The notes below the pieces were generated by a model. It saw nothing but the letters and a program-made list of their open reading frames with translations, did not search any database and had not been told where the DNA came from. Shown piece after piece: positions 5,430 through 7,777 of a stretch of 7,777 bases of DNA. How positions within the stretch are numbered: the stretch's first letter is position 1; each line of letters opens with the position of its first letter. Origin of the DNA: CAYVJW01 sp964451885. Lineage in GTDB: Bacteria; Patescibacteriota; Gracilibacteria; UBA4473. The translations under genes and the position numbers were made by a program. The stretch lies in assembly GCA_964451885.1 (NCBI GenBank), contig CAYVJW010000079.1, positions 1-7,777 of the forward strand, written 5' to 3'.

Positions 5430-5444
5430 GGAATTTTCTTCAAT

Positions 5445-5897
5445 TTATTTTAATTCATCTTTCACTCTTTCCAAGATTTCCTGCCAACTCATCCCCACCA
5501 GGTTAGCATCAACAGAAGTTTTAATGATATCTTTCAGTTCTGTATGAAAATGTCGTACGAGTTCGTTTTCTACTTTTTTAGGGATTATCAGGATCAGTTC
5601 TTCAAAATCTTTGTGTTGGAACATCTTCCATAATTTTTCGGCTACTTCTTTTGTAAATACTTCTACGTCATGTTCCCGGATGCGATGGGCTTCTTCTACT
5701 TCTCCGAGGTTAACAAACCCTTCTCCTTCTTTCTGTATCCGAAAATGCTCGCGATTGTCGGGAAGGTGGCTTTTTTCGCTGTGGAAATCTTCAAGTTCCG
5801 TAAATTCGCGTTCGTCTTCTTCCGTTTTGTATTGAAAAAAACGAGCATTTTCCCGGTTCATTACCAGGACGCCGGTAGTGTTGTTTTGATCTGTCAT
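5445..5897 (-). CDS. host-attachment / baeRF-like family protein
   Basis: This 150-residue soluble protein resembles the bacterial host-attachment family, which is related to archaeal/eukaryotic release-factor-1-like (baeRF) domains. The N-terminal strand VLVMNRENARFFQY (10-23) matches the family opening in which a strand is followed by Ala-Arg and aromatics. An acidic, His-rich variable middle (25-75) leads to the core FTKEVAEKLWKMF (81-93), the strand ELILIIPKKVENEL (100-113) and a terminal region with TSVDANLVGMSWQEILERV (127-145). The usual function is not firmly known; the attachment name is historical, and a ribosome-related role is only suggested by fold. The ATG at 5897 has AAGGAA about 13 nt upstream, a distant ribosome binding site. 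It is transcribed divergently from the vWA gene across 59 bp of AT-rich DNA. Confidence 0.7.
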   Translation of the reverse strand: MTDQNNTTGVLVMNRENARFFQYKTEEDEREFTELEDFHSEKSHLPDNREHFRIQKEGEGFVNLGEVEEAHRIREHDVEVFTKEVAEKLWKMFQHKDFEELILIIPKKVENELVRHFHTELKDIIKTSVDANLVGMSWQEILERVKDELK

Positions 5898-5956
5898 TGT
5901 AAATATTTTATTCCTTAATAATATTTTTTTGATTATTATAGAAAAAATAATGCTAA
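5898..5956. promoter_or_regulatory. short AT-rich divergent promoter region
   Basis: The 59-bp gap must hold promoters for two divergent genes. It is almost entirely A/T. Several TATTAT/TATAAT-like hexamers could serve as -10 boxes, but none has a convincing -35 partner, so I do not assign individual boxes. Confidence 0.4.
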
Positions 5957-7777
5957 ATGCAATTTGCTAATTTTAGTCATTGGATTCTTCTTTTATTGAT
6001 CCCCTTATTGTTCATAGGGTTTTGGGCAATATGGAGGATATTTATTCTGAATAAAAAATTTATTCATCATCCCTTTGCGAAGCTTCGCAATTACTCGTTT
6101 TCAGAGAAATTGTTTTTCATAAAGTCTGTTTTTTTGTTACTCAGTTTTATTTTTTTGGCAATGGCTCTTTTTCGGCCCCAATGGGGTACGAAACGTGCGA
6201 TGGTCAAGTCGAACGGGATTGACGTGATCTTTACCCTTGATGTCTCACAAAGTATGAAGGCGCAGGATCTGAGCCGCGGGAGGAGGAATTATGATCGGCT
6301 GACAGGGGCAAAAGATATGATCAAAAATTTTGTTCAAAAACAATCGGGAAACAGGTTTGGTTTGGTTATATTTGCGGGAGAGGCTTTTGTTTCCACTCCG
6401 CTTACTTTTGACCATTCGGCTTTTCTGACTTTTTTGGAGGCTGTGGATTATGATGATGTAGGGCAGCAAGGAACGGATTTAGCCGAAGCTCTCAAGGCTT
6501 CATTGGACCGTTTTGTGAAGCAAGCCGATGAAGCACAGAGAGGAAAAGCGGTTGTTTTGATTAGTGATGGAGGGGAAGAGCTGGAATCTGAGGCAGAACA
6601 TTTCGCAGAGATTGTCCGGGAAGACGGGGTGAAAATTATTACGGTGGGGATTGGTTCGAAGCAAGATGTGCCGATTCCTGAGAGCAGGGGGCTTTTTGGA
6701 AGGGTTTCTTATAAAACCTATAAGGGAAAAACAGTCTATACCAGGCTCAATGAGGAACCGTTAAAGAAAATTTCCGAAATGACCGGAGGGGCATATTTTC
6801 ATGCGAAGGTTTCCGGGGATCTTCATAAAATTTCGGAGCAGTTAACAGAGCTCCAAAAAACGAAAATGGAAAGGCAGATTGAGAATATGCATGAAGAACG
6901 GTATCAGTATTTTTTACTTCCGGCATTTTTGTTTTTCCTGTTGTATTTGTTTTTGCCGAAGAGAAAAATGAGGGGTTTTTTGGTGTGTATTCTCAGTTTT
7001 ATTTTAGCCGGTTGTGATATTTCCTCTCGTTACTACAACTCTCAGGGTAATGAAAAATTTGAAAAACAATACTTCAAGGAGGCGAAAGAAATCTATAAAA
7101 AAGCGGAAGAAAGTTCTGCCGGTTTTGGGCATATTGCGAAAAATAATCGTGGAATTACGGAGTACGAACAGATGAATTTTAGAGCCGCGGCGGGTGTTTT
7201 GGAATCTTTGGTGGAAAAGTCATGCGGTGAGGTGTCAAAGGCATATTGTGACCGGATTCTTTACAATTTGGGAAATGCTTATTACCGGGAAGGGGATGAG
7301 CAGGATAATTTTGAACAGCAGAAATTTTATTGGGAAAAAGCTATTGATGCTTACGGGAAATCTTTAGCTGTAAATGCGGAAGATCAGGAGGCGAAGGAAA
7401 ACATGGAATTTGTTCAGAAGAAACTTCAGGAAGCCCAGTCTCAGCAACAGCAAAATGGTGGGCAAGAGGGCGAGCGGGAAAGCGGGGATAGTCAGAAAGG
7501 GGGACAAGGAGAAAATAATGAAAAAAATGAAAGTAATGAAGGAAATGAAGGGAAAAAGAATGAAGAAAATGAAGGGGGAAAATCTGAGGAGGAAAAGGCT
7601 GCGGAAAAAGCGACAGAGGAGGCTAAGTACGGTTTGAGCGAGGATATTGAAAAACGTGTGGAGGAATATTTGCAGCAAATGAAGCAGGGAGAGAAGCGGG
7701 CGCAGCAGCATTTTCAAAGGAATCCGGAGGCGCGGGAAAATAATAATGATCCGTTTGATGATTCTTTTTTCCGAAAT
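5957..7777 (+). CDS. BatB-BatC fusion: membrane vWA domain plus lipobox and TPR (3' end outside window)
   Basis: 607 codons run uninterrupted to the window edge; the stop lies beyond it. The start is fixed by a TAA immediately before ATG 5957; there is no ribosome binding site. Residues 8-30 and 52-72 are membrane helices. The vWA domain (about 87-300) has an intact metal site: DVSQS (Asp95, Ser97, Ser99), Thr173 in QGTDL and Asp204 in ISDGG. A helix at 318-334 closes the BatB-like part. In frame from Met338 follows a complete lipoprotein signal with lipobox LAGC (Cys353), then a TPR-like region (about 362-490, NLGNAYYREGDE and KAIDAYGKSL) and a Gln/Glu/Asn/Lys-rich low-complexity linker (490-555), as in BatC. 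Bat proteins form a periplasm-facing membrane complex linked to stress or oxygen tolerance, normally with a MoxR ATPase and BatA/BatD. Those genes are not in view upstream; any would have to lie downstream. Confidence 0.87.
   Translation, partial: MQFANFSHWILLLLIPLLFIGFWAIWRIFILNKKFIHHPFAKLRNYSFSEKLFFIKSVFLLLSFIFLAMALFRPQWGTKRAMVKSNGIDVIFTLDVSQSMKAQDLSRGRRNYDRLTGAKDMIKNFVQKQSGNRFGLVIFAGEAFVSTPLTFDHSAFLTFLEAVDYDDVGQQGTDLAEALKASLDRFVKQADEAQRGKAVVLISDGGEELESEAEHFAEIVREDGVKIITVGIGSKQDVPIPESRGLFGRVSYKTYKGKTVYTRLNEEPLKKISEMTGGAYFHAKVSGDLHKISEQLTELQKTKMERQIENMHEERYQYFLLPAFLFFLLYLFLPKRKMRGFLVCILSFILAGCDISSRYYNSQGNEKFEKQYFKEAKEIYKKAEESSAGFGHIAKNNRGITEYEQMNFRAAAGVLESLVEKSCGEVSKAYCDRILYNLGNAYYREGDEQDNFEQQKFYWEKAIDAYGKSLAVNAEDQEAKENMEFVQKKLQEAQSQQQQNGGQEGERESGDSQKGGQGENNEKNESNEGNEGKKNEENEGGKSEEEKAAEKATEEAKYGLSEDIEKRVEEYLQQMKQGEKRAQQHFQRNPEARENNNDPFDDSFFRN

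Larger units (their letters stand above)
5124..5440 (+). ncRNA. candidate structured RNA or structured small mRNA (no known family)
   Basis: This is the gene-poor stretch between MITE copy 2 and the host-attachment-like gene. Bases 5161-5400 are about 52% G+C by hand count, against 30% in the adjoining MITE. Hairpins on the plus strand include 5185-5204 (TTCG loop), an arm at 5310-5346 with outer stem TGGAAA/TTTCCA, a purine GGGA/GGAG internal loop and inner stem ATTCC/GGAAT, a competing arm at 5344-5369 (CCACT/AGTGG), a 10-bp stem at 5380-5405 and an 8-bp stem at 5409-5429. G-U wobbles in the last two favour the plus strand as the transcribed one. It does not show the signature sequences of tRNA, tmRNA, RNase P RNA or SRP RNA. 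It may be an untranslated RNA, or an mRNA for the 37-codon frame inside it with a structured leader and trailer. Confidence 0.4.

Noticed and set aside
5104..5547. 147-codon plus-strand frame through the GC-rich region
   Set aside because: It runs antisense into the host-attachment-like gene, has no family resemblance or ribosome binding site, and looks like an open frame by chance in GC-rich DNA.
7364..7717. 117-codon minus-strand and 87-codon plus-strand frames in the BatC linker
   Set aside because: They are products of the low-complexity GAA/AAA/GGG-rich linker read in other frames; the in-frame BatC reading explains the DNA.
1..7777. tRNA, rRNA, CRISPR arrays or attachment sites
   Set aside because: No T-loop consensus, rRNA segments, or spaced direct repeats were seen on either strand.

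Overview
The window reads as a piece of an AT-rich bacterial genome using a standard UGA-stop code (TAA, TAG and TGA all serve as stops; glycine is encoded by GGN throughout). A PrgI-like protein next to a separate 242-residue VirB4/TraC N-terminal-domain protein, A/T-only intergenic spacers, and near-absence of Shine-Dalgarno sequences all suggest a Patescibacteria/CPR genome, perhaps Peregrinibacteria-like. The phylum is an inference from gene style, not proven by a marker gene.

Layout. (1) 1-1314: a clear sigma70-type promoter drives a two-gene operon of PrgI-like inner-membrane protein and VirB4/TraC-like N-terminal domain protein, parts of a type IV secretion or conjugation-like apparatus. 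The expected ATPase gene does not follow. (2) 1329-1483: a 155-bp AT-rich non-autonomous insertion element (MITE-like). (3) 1574-4915: an unknown membrane-anchored cysteine-containing protein, a convergent small transaldolase (TalC/MipB/FSA type), a small unknown signal-peptide plus TM protein, and a full-length PolX-PHP DNA polymerase/exonuclease whose 3' end overlaps that small gene antisense. (4) 4925-5079: a second copy of the MITE, identical to the first and in the same orientation, sitting 9 bp from the polX start codon. (5) 5083-5444: a GC-rich (about 52%) island with its own promoter, several strong hairpins and a 37-codon membrane microprotein frame behind a perfect GGAGGT; it is the least explained part of the window. 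(6) 5445-5897: a host-attachment/baeRF-like protein on the minus strand. (7) 5957-end: a divergent gene, open at the window edge, that fuses a BatB-type vWA membrane protein to a BatC-type lipoprotein-like TPR region.

The genes do not form one pathway. The clearest unifying signal is mobility: two identical MITE copies bracket a 3.4-kb, four-gene segment and one of them has replaced the upstream region of polX. The most interesting candidates for new biology are the MITE family, the structured GC-rich locus with its microprotein, and the BatB-BatC fusion that one base in an A-run would convert back to two genes with an ATGA overlap.
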